Positions 8,402-18,989 of a stretch of 64,000 nucleotides of DNA are shown here, piece by piece. The notes beneath the pieces are model-generated. The model worked only from the letters and a program-made list of their open reading frames with translations, was not told where the DNA came from and did no database searches. Origin of the DNA: Ectobacillus funiculus (GTDB lineage Bacteria > Bacillota > Bacilli > Bacillales > Bacillaceae_G); the NCBI RefSeq assembly GCF_004138295.1, contig NZ_SCFM01000006.1, forward strand, positions 1 to 64,000. Reading direction: 5' to 3'. Numbering within the stretch: position 1 is the first letter of the stretch; each line of letters starts with the position of its first letter. Both the position numbers and the translations under genes were made by a program.

Positions 8402-11011
8402 TTATCCCTTCTTTAGCTTTTTTTGCAGCTTGTACATTTCATTCAATGCTTCAAGCGGCGTCATGTCTAATAAATCCATTGTTTGGATTCGGTTCAATAT
8501 CTCTTTTTCCTGTGAAGAAAGAGCATTCATTTGCATTGCAGCCGGACGTTCGTTTATAGAAAAGAAGGAGAGCTGCCCTTCCTTTGCAAGCAATGATTCC
8601 TCCTGCTGAACAGGCGGTGCATTTTCACGTACTTCCTGCCCTTCTAGTGATTCGAGCACATCCTTTGCACGTGCAATGAGCGAGGATGGAAGACCAGCAA
8701 GCTCGGCAACATGAATACCGTAGCTTTTATCCGCTGCCCCTTCTTTAATCTTATGAAGAAATACGACCTTGCCGTTTTCCTCAATTGCAGAAACATGAAC
8801 ATTTTGCAGCTTGTCCAACTGATCCGCCAATATCGTCAGCTCATGATAATGAGTAGAAAATAATGTTTTAGCCCCGATATGATGATGAATATATTCAATA
8901 ATCGCCTGCGCCAGTGCCATACCATCATACGTGGATGTTCCGCGCCCAATTTCATCGAATAAAATCAGGCTTCTGTGCGTCGCATTTGCAATTGCATGCT
9001 TTGCCTCAAGCATTTCGACCATAAATGTACTTTGGCCCGAAATTAAGTCGTCCGCAGCACCGATACGTGTAAAAATTTGATCAAAGACCGGCAGAACTGC
9101 CTCTTTCGCTGGTACAAAGCAGCCGATTTGCGACATGACCGCAATCAGCGCCAACTGCCTCATATATGTGCTTTTCCCTGACATGTTCGGACCTGTAATA
9201 AGGAGCATATTCAAGTCCTCACGCATCACGCAATCATTCGGCACATATGTTTTCTTCTCCAGCACCTTCTCAACGACAGGATGACGACCGTCAATGAGAA
9301 CAAGCTCCTGGTTCGCACTAAGCACAGGTCTTACAAACTGTTCCTCTTCGCTCACTGTCGCAAAGCTTTGAAACACATCCAGCTCGCTAATTGCTTTCGC
9401 AAGCTGCTGCAGCTTTGGAATATACGCTTTTACCTGCTCACGCAGCTGCAGGAATAAATCATACTCCAATTGAACAATTTTCTCTTCCGCTTCTAAAATC
9501 ATCGCTTCTTTTTCCTTCAGCTCATCGGTTACAAAGCGTTCAGCATTCGCTAGTGTTTGCTTACGCTCATATCGTCCCTCTGGAAGAGAAGAAAGATTGG
9601 CACGGGTAATTTCAATATAATAACCAAAAATACGGTTATAGCCGATTTTCAGTGACCGGATGCCCGTTAGTTCACGTTCCCGTTTTTCCAAGTCAGCAAT
9701 CCACGTTTTTCCGTTCTTGCTAACATACCGGTATTGATCAAGCTTTTCATGATAGCCATCCTTGATGATATCCCCATCCTTCACTGATAATGGCGGATTT
9801 TCTTGGATGCTTTTTTCAAGCAGCGCAGCCAGTTCCTCACACGGGTCAACCCCCCGCATAAGTTCAAGTATATATGGATTATCCAATTCTCCCATAAGCT
9901 GTAAAATCCCTGGCACTTGCAGGAGCGAGCGCTTGAGCTGAAGAAGATCTCTTGCGTTGACATTCCCATACGCTACCTTTCCGGACAGCCTCTCTAAATC
10001 ATACACCTCTTTTAATTTTTCCTTTAAATCCTCACGAATGAAATAGCTGTTTACAAACGTCTCAACCATACCGTGGCGCTGTGCAATCTGCTCCTGACGC
10101 ACGAGCGGACGCTCCATCCATTGCTTAAGCATGCGGGCTCCCATCGCTGTTTTTGTTTTATCAAGCAGCCATAGCAAAGATCCCGCCTTTTCCTTCGTAC
10201 GAATCGTTTCCGTCAGCTCAAGATTGCGCTTTGAATGCACATCCATTTTCATAAAATGGTTGCTTTGATACATCTCTACTGGCTGCAAATGATCTAACGA
10301 ACGCTTTTGCGTACGCCAAACATAACGAAGCAAGCGTCCGACCGTCTCGATGAGCTTTGTTTCCGGCAGATCCTGTGCGACATGCTCCAAGCCTTCCGGA
10401 ATCGATGTGTCTTCCTCGTAGGAAATTGTAATTTTCAAAAGATCGGTCAACTTCTTCAGTTCATCTCCGGAAAATAAAGAGCTGACGACAACCTCCTTCG
10501 CCCCAAGTCCGTGCACTTCCAACAGCACGTCCTCCATAGAACCGCGCAGCAACGTGACCGTATTTTGTCCCGTTGTTAAGTCGTTGCACGCTAGACCATA
10601 GGAACCATCTTCAAAGCCTGTAATCGATACGAGAAAGTTATTCTCCTTCTCATCAAGAGAGCGTCCCTCCATCATCGTGCCGGGTGTAATCAGCTGCACA
10701 ACTTCGCGGCGCACAACCCCCTTAGCTGTTTTTGGATCCTCTACCTGCTCACAAATGGCAACCTTATATCCTTTTTCAATCAGCTGCTCTATATAATTTT
10801 TAGCGGAATGATACGGTACCCCGCACATTGGAATGCGCTCGCTTCCACCGCCATCACGGCTTGTTAGGGTAATTTCCAATTCATGCGCCGCCTTTACGGC
10901 ATCACCAAAAAACATCTCGTAAAAATCTCCGAGACGAAAAAATAAAAAGGCATCTTCATAGTCTGCCTTAATTGTTAAATATTGCTGTATCATAGGCGTA
11001 TACTGTGCCAT
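8402..11011 (-). CDS. mutS: DNA mismatch recognition protein MutS
   Basis: 869 aa from ATG 11011, which follows GGAGG; a longer open frame to 11071 lacks a ribosome binding site. Mismatch-contacting Phe-x-Glu motif in GDFYEMFF (F30, E32); connector, lever and clamp domains follow; C-terminal ABC ATPase with Walker [10 protein letters not shown] (607-615), ABC-type loop region and Walker [12 protein letters not shown] (about 682-692). The C-terminal end [13 protein letters not shown] is typical. Acts as a dimer on mispaired DNA. First gene of mutS-mutL, with its own extended -10 promoter. Confidence 0.97.
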   Translation of the reverse strand: MAQYTPMIQQYLTIKADYEDAFLFFRLGDFYEMFFGDAVKAAHELEITLTSRDGGGSERIPMCGVPYHSAKNYIEQLIEKGYKVAICEQVEDPKTAKGVVRREVVQLITPGTMMEGRSLDEKENNFLVSITGFEDGSYGLACNDLTTGQNTVTLLRGSMEDVLLEVHGLGAKEVVVSSLFSGDELKKLTDLLKITISYEEDTSIPEGLEHVAQDLPETKLIETVGRLLRYVWRTQKRSLDHLQPVEMYQSNHFMKMDVHSKRNLELTETIRTKEKAGSLLWLLDKTKTAMGARMLKQWMERPLVRQEQIAQRHGMVETFVNSYFIREDLKEKLKEVYDLERLSGKVAYGNVNARDLLQLKRSLLQVPGILQLMGELDNPYILELMRGVDPCEELAALLEKSIQENPPLSVKDGDIIKDGYHEKLDQYRYVSKNGKTWIADLEKRERELTGIRSLKIGYNRIFGYYIEITRANLSSLPEGRYERKQTLANAERFVTDELKEKEAMILEAEEKIVQLEYDLFLQLREQVKAYIPKLQQLAKAISELDVFQSFATVSEEEQFVRPVLSANQELVLIDGRHPVVEKVLEKKTYVPNDCVMREDLNMLLITGPNMSGKSTYMRQLALIAVMSQIGCFVPAKEAVLPVFDQIFTRIGAADDLISGQSTFMVEMLEAKHAIANATHRSLILFDEIGRGTSTYDGMALAQAIIEYIHHHIGAKTLFSTHYHELTILADQLDKLQNVHVSAIEENGKVVFLHKIKEGAADKSYGIHVAELAGLPSSLIARAKDVLESLEGQEVRENAPPVQQEESLLAKEGQLSFFSINERPAAMQMNALSSQEKEILNRIQTMDLLDMTPLEALNEMYKLQKKLKKG

Positions 11012-11053
11012 TTCAATCCTCCGGCTTTCTAGTTTCCTCATGTATTTCATCTT

Positions 11054-11084
11054 ATTATAACATGTTCTCAAATATAGGGTACAA
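11054..11084 (-). promoter_or_regulatory. Promoter for mutS-mutL
   Basis: Minus-strand extended -10 TGTTATAAT (11054-11062) and a possible -35 TTGTAC (11079-11084) at a long 19-bp spacing; 43 bp upstream of the mutS start. Confidence 0.55.
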
Positions 11085-11086
11085 TT

Positions 11087-11197
11087 AAAGAAGGCTCGCC
11101 GATTGGCAAGAGCAGCGGCGTCATTGCACTATATTCTTAACATTCCTGACCACTTCAAATAACTGCCACTGGAAATTTATACAGTCCTACAGTAAGA
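11087..11197 (+). repeat. Terminator-associated repeat (family 1), degenerate copy
   Basis: Begins AAAGAAGGCTCGCCGATTGG and ends AAATTTATACAGTCCTACAG, matching both ends of family 1; interior shortened. Its right end abuts the cotE terminator. Confidence 0.65.
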
Positions 11198-11201
11198 TAA
11201 A

Positions 11202-11228
11202 AAGCTAGGAAGAAAACCTCCCTAGCTT
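11202..11228 (-). terminator. cotE terminator
   Basis: AAGCTAGG / CCTAGCTT stem followed on the minus strand by TTTTTATC. Confidence 0.85.
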
Positions 11229-11232
11229 CGTA

Positions 11233-11778
11233 TTACTCTTCTTCGGAATCTAACATAAAGTTTGGATCTAGATCCTCAAATTCTTCATCATCCACGCTGT
11301 AGTAGTATTCTTCATCATCATGGCAGCCTTCCGGATTCACCCTCACGCATACCTTTGTTTCACCTACAACCTCGCAAATAAATTCACGTTCAACAGTCGC
11401 CACAATTTTGTTGCCGTTTGGAGAGATTACAGCCTCTAAGCAATTCGGATGCTGCAGCACGCGGGCAATAATTTCATGATCATCCCCTGTAAAGTTCTTG
11501 TCACGATAACGAACCTTTACCTCTTCCTCATAGCGAACACGTTCTGTAACAACCTCTGTTTTTGTATTTTCGTCATACGAGTACCATGTATTCACATCAT
11601 AATAGCCCTCGATTTGCACGTACTTGCCGTACTTATTCGCTTCATATACATGGTTAATGACCCAGCAGCCTAAAATGCTCGTTGGATAGTTGTTCGGATC
11701 TACTGTATGAGTAGATTTTGTATACTTGCGGCCTTTTCCGACAACAGCCTTTGTAATAATCTCTCTATATTCGGACAT
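11233..11778 (-). CDS. cotE: Outer spore coat morphogenetic protein CotE
   Basis: 181 aa, the B. subtilis CotE length. Recognised by the N-terminus [20 protein letters not shown] and the strongly acidic C-terminus ([19 protein letters not shown]). CotE encircles the mother-cell side of the inner coat and directs outer coat assembly. Position between ricA and mutS is conserved in Bacillus. A sigma-K-like promoter lies at 11808-11836, about 30 bp upstream, and GAGGAGGG precedes the ATG. A terminator follows, so it is a single-gene unit. Confidence 0.97.
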   Translation of the reverse strand: MSEYREIITKAVVGKGRKYTKSTHTVDPNNYPTSILGCWVINHVYEANKYGKYVQIEGYYDVNTWYSYDENTKTEVVTERVRYEEEVKVRYRDKNFTGDDHEIIARVLQHPNCLEAVISPNGNKIVATVEREFICEVVGETKVCVRVNPEGCHDDEEYYYSVDDEEFEDLDPNFMLDSEEE

Positions 11779-11807
11779 TCCAAACCCTCCTCAATGAATA
11801 TTCAATT

Positions 11808-11836
11808 CATCATATGCGTGACATTCGTGGAATGTG
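11808..11836 (-). promoter_or_regulatory. Candidate sigma-K promoter of cotE
   Basis: Minus strand: CACA (11833-11836), 16 bp, CATATGATG (11808-11816). Fits the MACM / CATAnnnTA sigma-K pattern except the last base; the same arrangement lies upstream of dpaA. Confidence 0.45.
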
Positions 11837-11945
11837 CTATCGCCTAAAAAAAAGAGATGGATGTACCATTTCCTTTTCGGAATTCGTACAATACATTGTA
11901 TGCGGTAGCGCCCAAATATGTTCGTAGTTTTTCTATGAGTGCCCT

Positions 11946-12065
11946 ATGAAAAGAACAGGAGAATTATGACAAGCACCTGAAGATGATTTATGTGTATTAG
12001 GAAAAGCAGTCGCAGCTTTAGAGAAGCCGGTTTATGGAAGGATTTCGTTTGTTCTTCATCATTAA
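11946..12065 (+). pseudogene. Short unidentified frame interrupted by one TGA, possible gene relic
   Basis: From ATG 11946 the frame reads MKRTGEL, a TGA at 11967-11969, then continues open for 31 codons (QAPEDDLCVLGKAVAALEKP and onward, ending VLHH) to TAA 12063-12065. A TGG-to-TGA change would explain the break. I do not recognise the peptide. It lies in the 373-bp gap between cotE and ricA, which otherwise holds the cotE promoter and a repeat remnant. Confidence 0.3.
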
Positions 12066-12082
12066 AAAAGCGGACAAGGCCC

Positions 12083-12106
12083 GAAAAATTATACTTTCTT
12101 ACAGTG
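12083..12106 (+). repeat. Family 1 repeat, right-end remnant
   Basis: AAAATTATACTTTCTTACAG plus TG is the right-end sequence of family 1; it abuts the ricA terminator exactly as full copies do. The left part is absent. Confidence 0.5.
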
Positions 12107-12108
12107 CA

Positions 12109-12144
12109 AAAAGGCGTCCCCTTCTATTCAAGAGGAACGCCTTT
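12109..12144 (-). terminator. ricA terminator
   Basis: AAAGGCGTcCC / GG-aACGCCTTT stem; T5 on the minus side. Confidence 0.85.
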
Positions 12145-12151
12145 CTTTGTC

Positions 12152-12601
12152 TTATGAACAACCACAGCCGGTGCCGCAGCTCCCGCTATGCTTGCTTTGC
12201 ACTTCTGCGCCTGTTTCACCCATCAGCACATCTCCTCCTGTCGATAACAAAATCTCATCTGTTACCGTATTGGAAATGGTGTTAGCAACAAGCTGCAGCA
12301 AGTCATTCACATATGTCTGGGAGGACTGAAACTCCTGCACAATTGGAATTTCATCAAGCTTATCTTGCAATGCATCGATTTCAGCTTCTACCTTCTTCAA
12401 TGCTTCCGTCTTTCCATAATGCTGCAAATTCACAGCCTGCTTTTGCAGCGCCTTAATTTGACTGATTGTTTGTTTAATTGTTTCATTTTGGTGAATTTTC
12501 GCCTCTGCACGCTTAAAGAAGTCTACTTCTTCTGTTTCAGAAATCATTTTCGCTAATTCCCTTGCCCGTGCAACAATATCATCTTTTGTATATTGTGTCA
12601 T
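12152..12601 (-). CDS. ricA: RicA (YmcA), YlbF-family regulator of mRNA maturation and development
   Basis: 149 aa (B. subtilis YmcA 143). Helical YlbF/YmcA domain up to about 115, then a Cys-rich end GSCGTGCGCS with Cys at 142, 146 and 148, which in the RicA-RicF-RicT complex help hold [4Fe-4S] clusters. The complex works with RNase Y (rny, same window) in mRNA processing and promotes biofilm, competence and sporulation. It follows miaB by 3 bp, so it is translated from the miaB message, and ends in its own terminator. Confidence 0.92.
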   Translation of the reverse strand: MTQYTKDDIVARARELAKMISETEEVDFFKRAEAKIHQNETIKQTISQIKALQKQAVNLQHYGKTEALKKVEAEIDALQDKLDEIPIVQEFQSSQTYVNDLLQLVANTISNTVTDEILLSTGGDVLMGETGAEVQSKHSGSCGTGCGCS

Positions 12602-12604
12602 ATA

Positions 12605-14134
12605 CTACTTCACCTCAATTGGCTTTTCTAACAACTCTCCATCTAGTGTCCATGTTTTTGCTGCTATAATTTTTACCTGCACAAGCTGACCGATTGTAGA
12701 CTTCGGAGCTTTGAAGTTTACAAGCTTGTTCTTACGTGTGTAGCCTGCAAGTACATCCGGGTTATTTTTACTTTCTCCCTCAACAAGCACTTCGACAATT
12801 TGTCCCTCATACGCCTTATTCTTTTCCGCAGATAGCTCGTTCACAAGTGCGTTCAAGCGCTGCAAACGCTCCTTCTTCACAGCCATCGGTACATTATCTT
12901 CCATCTTTGCAGCAGGCGTACCTTCGCGTGGAGAGTAGATAAATGTATACGCACTGTCATACCCTACTTCACGGTAAAGCGATAAAGTTTCCTCAAATTG
13001 TTCTTCCGTCTCATTCGGGAAGCCGACAATAATATCTGTTGTTAAGGTAACACCAGGAATAGCCTCTTTGATTTTGCGAACAAGCTCCAGATATTGCTCA
13101 CGCGTATACTTACGCGCCATCATTTTCAATACTTCCGTGCTGCCGGATTGTACTGGCAAATGAATATGTTCTACAAGGTTTCCGCCCTTCGCTAAAATCT
13201 CAATAAGACGGTCATCAAAATCACGCGGATGGCTCGTTGTAAAACGGATGCGCGGAATATCAATTTTACGGATCTCATCCATTAAATCACCAAGACCATA
13301 TTTCATATCCTCAAAATCTTTACCATAGGCGTTAACGTTTTGACCAAGAAGAGTAATCTCCTTATAACCCTGTGCTGCCAAATGACGAACTTCCTGAATG
13401 ATGTCCTCTGGGCGACGGCTGCGTTCCTTACCGCGTGTATATGGCACAATACAGTACGTGCAGAACTTATCACAGCCGTACATAATATTTACCCACGCTT
13501 TAATATCGCCGCGGCGTACCTTTGGAAGGTTTTCGATTACATCACCTTCCTTCGACCACACCTCGACCACCGTTGCCTTTGAAAACATTGCTTCACGCAA
13601 AATGTTTGGAAGACGATGAATATTATGTGTACCAAATACCATATCAACAAATTGATGAGTTTTCATGATTTTGTTGACAACAGACTCTTCCTGCGACATA
13701 CAGCCGCATACCCCAATTAAAAGATCAGGGTTTTTCATCTTAAGCGGTTTTAAATGACCAATTTCACCAAACACTTTATTTTCGGCATTTTCACGGATTG
13801 CACAGGTGTTAAGTAAAACGACATCTGCATCCTCAACCGTAAAAGTAGGCTCATAGCCAAGCCCCATAAAAATACCAGCCATTACCTCTGTATCATGCTC
13901 GTTCATTTGACAGCCATATGTGCGGATGTAAAACTTCTTGCCTGTCCCCATACCTAGGAATTCTTCAGGAATCTCGAAATCTCGATGAACTTGAATTTCC
14001 TCTTTCCCGCGTTTTTTTGCATCCTTTAAAGAAGGCGGCTGATACACTTTCTCAAAATATTTGCTGTAATCCTGATCGGATTTTTTGTCCGAAGAATTCA
14101 CTTGTTGACTTTGCAATCGTTGTTGTTCGTTCAC
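12605..14134 (-). CDS. miaB: tRNA-2-methylthio-N6-dimethylallyladenosine synthase
   Basis: 509 aa from GTG 14134, which follows GGAGGGAGA; this equals the B. subtilis length, while the longer frame to 14200 lacks a ribosome binding site. N-terminal MTTase domain binds one [4Fe-4S] cluster (Cys in [24 protein letters not shown]); radical SAM domain has CDKFCTYC; C-terminal TRAM domain ends near PIEVK. Methylthiolates the i6A37 made by MiaA. Operon miaB-ricA. Confidence 0.96.
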   Translation of the reverse strand: MNEQQRLQSQQVNSSDKKSDQDYSKYFEKVYQPPSLKDAKKRGKEEIQVHRDFEIPEEFLGMGTGKKFYIRTYGCQMNEHDTEVMAGIFMGLGYEPTFTVEDADVVLLNTCAIRENAENKVFGEIGHLKPLKMKNPDLLIGVCGCMSQEESVVNKIMKTHQFVDMVFGTHNIHRLPNILREAMFSKATVVEVWSKEGDVIENLPKVRRGDIKAWVNIMYGCDKFCTYCIVPYTRGKERSRRPEDIIQEVRHLAAQGYKEITLLGQNVNAYGKDFEDMKYGLGDLMDEIRKIDIPRIRFTTSHPRDFDDRLIEILAKGGNLVEHIHLPVQSGSTEVLKMMARKYTREQYLELVRKIKEAIPGVTLTTDIIVGFPNETEEQFEETLSLYREVGYDSAYTFIYSPREGTPAAKMEDNVPMAVKKERLQRLNALVNELSAEKNKAYEGQIVEVLVEGESKNNPDVLAGYTRKNKLVNFKAPKSTIGQLVQVKIIAAKTWTLDGELLEKPIEVK

Positions 14135-14342
14135 GACGAATCTCCCTCCATATCCAATTTCTTTGCATACTATCGTGCACCTTGTTTCTTTTGCACACAT
14201 TATTATAGTATAAAGCGTTTGACCTAATTAAACAATATAGAGGGGCTTTGTCGATCACTGCATCTTAAGACAAGTTTATAACAATACAAACACTTATAAG
14301 TTTCCGTTACATTTCTGTCATTTTGAACTTCCCCAATTTGAA

Positions 14343-14406
14343 TTACCCCCACCTACGCTACGCTTAGAAGTAGGGGTACTCTTTCAACAAAATCTGATAG
14401 AAAGGT
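14343..14406. mobile_element. IS200/IS605-end-like hairpin segment
   Basis: ACCCCCACCTAC pairing with GTAGGGG, then TACTCTTTCAACAAAATCTG and ATAGAAAGG. Same design as 429-507. No transposase gene nearby, so it would be a solo end or palindromic derivative. It lies in the 467-bp miaB-korB gap immediately before a family 1 repeat. Confidence 0.4.
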
Positions 14407-14426
14407 TTACTACAATATGAAATTCC

Positions 14427-14561
14427 TTAAAGAAACTCGTCGAGTGGTGAGCCCTACCCTTAGGCGAAAACAGAAGCTTAGTTGCCCTTATACTGTATTT
14501 CTAGAATGTCTAGCCACGTCGAATTGTCTTCTAGCCAGGAAATTTATACTTTCCCACAGTG
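14427..14561 (+). repeat. Family 1 repeat
   Basis: 135 bp, left end TTAAAGAAACTCGTC, right end TATACTTTCCCACAGTG. First stem is CTCGTC-gagt-GGTGAG, kept with wobble pairs. Abuts the korB terminator. Confidence 0.85.
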
Positions 14562-14569
14562 GTATACAA

Positions 14570-14595
14570 AAGCCCCCCTGTCACCAGAGAGGCTT
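14570..14595 (-). terminator. korB terminator
   Basis: AAGCCTCTCTGG-tga-CAGGGGGGCTT on the minus strand, then TTTTG. Confidence 0.8.
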
Positions 14596-14601
14596 CCTCG
14601 C

Positions 14602-15468
14602 TTACATAAATTCTGCTACAAGCTCATTAAACATGTCTTTGTCTAAAGAAAGGTTTGCTTGAGACAGAGGCTGCTCGCTATATCCTTTGATAAGCTCTTG
14701 GTAAGAAGGCTGCTGCTTATTCTGATAGATAATACCAGTGACAAGACCATCGTTTTCCATCAATGTCTGCATTGCCATCATACGGTTAGATGAATCATAG
14801 CCTTCTACCGTGCTTAATCGTTTTAAATTTTCTTTGAACCAGTCATATGTGTTCACCTTGTTATATGTTACACATGGACTAAACACATTAATTAAAGAAA
14901 ATCCTTTATGGTTAATCCCCGCTTCAATGATTTGTGTTAATTCCTTCAAATCACTGGAGAAGCTTTGCGCTACAAAAGTCGCACCTGCTGTTAAGGCCAT
15001 TTCCATAACAGACAATGCAGGTTCAATAGACCCTTGTGGCGTACTCTTTGTTTTGAAGCCAGAACTGCTTCGCGGAGATGTTTGTCCTTTTGTCAAACCA
15101 TAGATTTGGTTATCCATGACAATATATGTTAAATCAATATTACGACGAATCGCATGAATTGTATGGCCCATACCAATCGCAAAACCATCCCCGTCGCCAC
15201 CCGCAGCAATCACTGTTAAATCTCGGTTCGCCATTTTCACGCCCTGCGCAATTGGAAGAGCACGACCATGAATGCCGTGGAAGCCATACGAGTTGATGTA
15301 ACCAGAGATACGGCCAGAACATCCGATACCGGACACAACTGCCATTTGCTCAGGCTCCAAGCCTGCATTTGCAGCGGCACGTTGAATTGCAGCTTGCACG
15401 GAGAAATCTCCGCAGCCTGGACACCAGTTTGGTTTTACATCATTGCGAAACTCTTTAAACGTTGCCAT
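14602..15468 (-). CDS. korB: 2-oxoacid:ferredoxin oxidoreductase, beta subunit
   Basis: 288 aa. TPP-binding subunit of the CoA-dependent 2-oxoacid:ferredoxin oxidoreductase (2-oxoglutarate or pyruvate). Early CPGCGDF motif and TPP/Mg motif GDGDGFAIGMGHTIHAIRRN followed by DNQIYGLTKGQ. No ferredoxin-type 4Fe-4S domain, as usual for the two-subunit type. Overlaps korA by 14 bp, so the two are translationally coupled. Which 2-oxoacid is used cannot be decided from sequence here. Confidence 0.95.
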   Translation of the reverse strand: MATFKEFRNDVKPNWCPGCGDFSVQAAIQRAAANAGLEPEQMAVVSGIGCSGRISGYINSYGFHGIHGRALPIAQGVKMANRDLTVIAAGGDGDGFAIGMGHTIHAIRRNIDLTYIVMDNQIYGLTKGQTSPRSSSGFKTKSTPQGSIEPALSVMEMALTAGATFVAQSFSSDLKELTQIIEAGINHKGFSLINVFSPCVTYNKVNTYDWFKENLKRLSTVEGYDSSNRMMAMQTLMENDGLVTGIIYQNKQQPSYQELIKGYSEQPLSQANLSLDKDMFNELVAEFM

Positions 15469-17215
15469 TTAAAACAACCCCTTTTTTGCATTCGTTGTAG
15501 ATTTCTTTTGGCAGGAATGGATTTCCATCATACTTTAAGAAGCTGGAAATCTTCTCGCCATGGCCAAGGTTCATTTTAATAATGTTTGCAAGTTGTCCAG
15601 TCGCGTTGTTTTCTACAACAACCACTTTCTTTGCATTTTGCACAAGCGGCAGAAGCTCCTGTTTCGGGAATGGATGAATTAGACGAATATGGGCATGATT
15701 TACTTTCAAGCCAGATTGCTCTAAACGCTCCATCGCTTCTTCGATTGTCCCGCGCGTAGAGTTAAAACCGACTAGCAGGACGTCTGCTTCCTCGTGCTTT
15801 GCATTTTTGAATACAGGGGTGTCAAATTTAGAACGTAAACTATCTAGCTTACGCATACGTTTATCCATTTGGGCGATACGATTAGCTGCTGATTCAGATG
15901 GCTTTCCTGTTTCTGCATGCTCTACACCTGTTACGTGGTGAATACCATTTTTCGTTCCAGGAATCACACGTGGAGAAATGCCATCCTGAGTCACTTCATA
16001 ACGCTTGAAGTACTCTTTTCCTTGTTTTTCCGGCTGCGCATTTAAGTCCAGCTTTCCGCGGCGAATTTGAATTTTATTATAATCTAACGGCTGTGCCGTT
16101 TGTTTTCCTAGGGATAATTGTAAATCTGTTAAAAGAATAACCGGGCATTGGTATTCTTCAGCAATATTAAACGCTTCCACAGCATCATAAAATGCCTCTT
16201 CTACTGTACTTGGCGCGATAACTACCTTTGGAATTTCTCCATGCGTACCGTAAATCATCGCCATTAAGTCAGATTGCTCTTGTTTTGTAGGGAGTCCCGT
16301 ACTTGGACCTCCGCGTTGTGTATCTACAATAACTAACGGTGTTTCTGTGATTCCAGATAAACCAATTGCCTCCATCATAAGGGATAGACCCGGTCCTGCA
16401 GACGCTGTCAATGTCCGTACGCCACCGTAGTTCGCACCGATTGCCATTGTACAGGCTGCAATCTCATCTTCCGTTTGAATAACAGTACCGCCTACTTTCG
16501 GAAGCTTTTTAATCAAATATTCCATAATTTCAGAAGCAGGGGTGATTGGATACGCAGCCATAAAGCGGGCTCCGCCAGCTAGTGCCCCGAATGCGATTGC
16601 ATCATTACCAATCATGAACATGCGCTGATTGCCATCAGCCTTCTCTAATTGCATTAAGCTTACTTTATCTCCAAGCAGTTCTTTCATGTATTGAGAACCG
16701 CGTTTAATAGCTTCCATATTCTTGTCCACAACTTGCTTCCCTTTGCGGCCAAAAATTTCTTCTACCACTTTCACATACACATTCTCATCTAAGCCTAAAA
16801 CAGCGCTTGAAGCTCCAACAGCAACCATGTTTTTCATAAGAGACGTGCCTAGCTCCGTAGCCATATCTGTGAATGGAACCGCATACAAAGATACCGTAGC
16901 GCTCTCTGGAATTGTTGGATTAAATTTGGCATCTGCTACAACAATACCACCGTCACGCAATTCATGGAAGTTCACATCAATTGTTTCCTGATCAAAAGCT
17001 ACCAGTATATCTAAGTCATCAGAGATTGAACGAACATCTGTTGTGCTTACTCTAATTTTATTGTTCGTATGACCGCCTTTAATGCGTGATGAGAAATGGC
17101 GATAGCCGTACAGGTAGTATCCTAAGCGGTTTAGTGCAATACAGAAAATTTCCCCCGTACTTTCAATACCTTCACCTTGCTGTCCCCCAACTTTCCAGGA
17201 AAGTTGACTAATCAT
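15455..17215 (-). CDS. korA: 2-oxoacid:ferredoxin oxidoreductase, fused gamma-alpha subunit
   Basis: 586 aa. N-terminal gamma domain (about 1-185, starting KVGGQQGEGIESTG) fused to the alpha domain with AAYPITPASEIMEYL near 220 and TEDEIAA. Pairs with KorB to decarboxylate a 2-oxoacid and reduce ferredoxin, feeding the TCA cycle. GTAGGAG precedes ATG. The 258-bp region upstream is AT-rich; no promoter was placed with confidence. Confidence 0.95.
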   Translation of the reverse strand: MISQLSWKVGGQQGEGIESTGEIFCIALNRLGYYLYGYRHFSSRIKGGHTNNKIRVSTTDVRSISDDLDILVAFDQETIDVNFHELRDGGIVVADAKFNPTIPESATVSLYAVPFTDMATELGTSLMKNMVAVGASSAVLGLDENVYVKVVEEIFGRKGKQVVDKNMEAIKRGSQYMKELLGDKVSLMQLEKADGNQRMFMIGNDAIAFGALAGGARFMAAYPITPASEIMEYLIKKLPKVGGTVIQTEDEIAACTMAIGANYGGVRTLTASAGPGLSLMMEAIGLSGITETPLVIVDTQRGGPSTGLPTKQEQSDLMAMIYGTHGEIPKVVIAPSTVEEAFYDAVEAFNIAEEYQCPVILLTDLQLSLGKQTAQPLDYNKIQIRRGKLDLNAQPEKQGKEYFKRYEVTQDGISPRVIPGTKNGIHHVTGVEHAETGKPSESAANRIAQMDKRMRKLDSLRSKFDTPVFKNAKHEEADVLLVGFNSTRGTIEEAMERLEQSGLKVNHAHIRLIHPFPKQELLPLVQNAKKVVVVENNATGQLANIIKMNLGHGEKISSFLKYDGNPFLPKEIYNECKKGVVLNGNV

Positions 17216-17473
17216 CTCCTACACCCCTTTGGATTGCCTTCATTGTAGTGTATTTTATTACTCTTCCAGTTTACCACTTTCTAAAAAAAGAAACTACAAT
17301 GTATACAAATTATACCTGTTCTAATTTGATAGGATTTTTGCATAGTCCTAATTCGTTTACAATTCTAGACCTCTTGACAAAAAAATGCAATAATTTGACA
17401 TAAATTTATTAACATTTTTTTAAAATTTATTACAATCCCACATTCAGCAGGCTAGTTTTAGTATAATGGTAAG

Positions 17474-18400
17474 TTAAAATGTTACGCCCCTCATAAAATT
17501 CCCATATAAAAAAGAATGAACCTGCTCTTCTGTATAGTGCTTAACTAGTTCATTTTTTAAGTTTTCATATTCTGCATATCTTCCAAGATTATGTACAGTT
17601 TCTGTAATCCCATCAAAATCCGAACCAAATCCAACATGGTGCTCCCCCCCTAATGAGCATATATGCTCTAGGTGCTGTAGGATATGCGTAATCGCAGCAG
17701 GCCCCCCCTCTGTCAAAAACATGGGCACAAACGTAATACCAATCCTTCCGTTTCGTGCAATCAACGCACGAATTTGTTCATCCTTTAAGTTTCGGGGATG
17801 CGGGCAAAGCGAATAGCAATTAGAATGAGAGGCAATTGGAAAATGAGCGAGCTGCATCACATCCCAAAATCCCCGTTCTGACAAATGGGAGACATCTGTC
17901 CATAAGCGGTATTCGTTCAACTGTTGTACGACCTGCTTCCCAAAATCGGATAGCCCTGCTCCTCTCGTCTCTAGTGCACCATCTGCTACCGCGTTCGCAT
18001 AATTCCAGGTTAATCCAACAGAGCGCACACCTAAACGATATAAAGTTTGCAAACGCGTTAAGCTGCTGCCGATCGCATCGCAGCCTTCTAATGTCAAAAG
18101 TGCTCCTATCTCTTCTTCTTGAAGCGCTAGGATGTCTTTTCTTGTTGAAACAAGTTTCATTTCTGGATGCTGCTTTAAAATATCTTCGTAGAAAATATGA
18201 ATCATTTCTAGAGCGATCTCAAAACGCTGCTCGTGAGGCACCTCTTCCGGAACATAGACAGCAAAGCATTGCAGCTTTCCTTTTCCTTTTTTGAGACCTT
18301 CAAGAGTAACGTGCAAAGAATCATCTTTGTTAAAAGCAGCTCTTCTTTTCCTTTGCCATATTTGCCACAATACATCACAGTGTGCATCAAAGACTACCAT
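17474..18400 (-). CDS. Membrane (renal-type) dipeptidase, peptidase M19
   Basis: 308 aa. Binuclear zinc M19 family hydrolysing dipeptides, including those with a C-terminal D-residue. Zinc ligands recognised: H7 and D9 in DAHCD, bridging E105 in LTLEGCDAIG, H172 in TDVSHLSERG, H192 in SHSNCYS, and D261 in GSDFDG. No signal peptide, so cytoplasmic. Located after spoVS, from which it is separated by a terminator. No terminator is visible in the AT-rich 17216-17473 gap. Confidence 0.9.
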   Translation of the reverse strand: MVVFDAHCDVLWQIWQRKRRAAFNKDDSLHVTLEGLKKGKGKLQCFAVYVPEEVPHEQRFEIALEMIHIFYEDILKQHPEMKLVSTRKDILALQEEEIGALLTLEGCDAIGSSLTRLQTLYRLGVRSVGLTWNYANAVADGALETRGAGLSDFGKQVVQQLNEYRLWTDVSHLSERGFWDVMQLAHFPIASHSNCYSLCPHPRNLKDEQIRALIARNGRIGITFVPMFLTEGGPAAITHILQHLEHICSLGGEHHVGFGSDFDGITETVHNLGRYAEYENLKNELVKHYTEEQVHSFLYGNFMRGVTF

Positions 18401-18422
18401 TTTAATCTCCTTTCATATAGAA

Positions 18423-18454
18423 AACAGCCCGTTTGCTTCAGCAAACAGGCTGTT
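18423..18454 (-). terminator. spoVS terminator
   Basis: AACAGCCtGTTTGC-tgaa-GCAAACgGGCTGTT, then TTCTAT on the minus strand. Confidence 0.85.
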
Positions 18455-18458
18455 AAAA

Positions 18459-18719
18459 TTAACGAGGTTCAATGATAAGCTTGATCGCAGTCCGTTCTTC
18501 GCCATCAATCATAATATCAGTAAAAGCAGGAATACAAATCAAGTCAACTCCGCTTGGTGCTACAAATCCTCTTGCGATCGCTACTGCCTTCACAGCCTGA
18601 TTTAATGCACCAGCGCCAATGGCTTGGATTTCTGCGGAGCCGCGCTCACGAATCACACCGGCAAGTGCACCAGCTACAGAATTAGGGACCGAAGTTGCTT
18701 TAACTTTTAATATCTCCAT
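18459..18719 (-). CDS. spoVS: Stage V sporulation protein S
   Basis: 86 aa from the ATG after GAGGAGGAAACGACGA; the longer frame to 18818 is unlikely. Very conserved Alba-like protein beginning MEILKVKATSVPNSVAGALA. It affects septation, engulfment and later spore assembly. In B. subtilis it lies downstream of ymdB, as here, but a 270-bp gap suggests its own promoter (a sigma-H type is known in B. subtilis; I could not place it confidently). Confidence 0.97.
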   Translation of the reverse strand: MEILKVKATSVPNSVAGALAGVIRERGSAEIQAIGAGALNQAVKAVAIARGFVAPSGVDLICIPAFTDIMIDGEERTAIKLIIEPR

Positions 18720-18989
18720 TCGTCGTTTCCTCCTCGTTTTTCTTTCAAAGTTATAAGCGGTTATTAAGTTCACTTTACTTATATTCACGAGGAGGTTTTC
18801 ATATTCCTGCTTATCCATCGGAAGTTTTCGAAAAAATTTTAATATATTGTCTATTCTAACAATTTATTGTCTACTTTTAAGAAATGTTGACATAAACTGT
18901 TTTTTGCTTCTATAGCAGCCATTCCGGGCTATCGCAGACAACGGACATCACGACCGTTCATGATCACTCAAAATCCCTCTAACGGCTTG

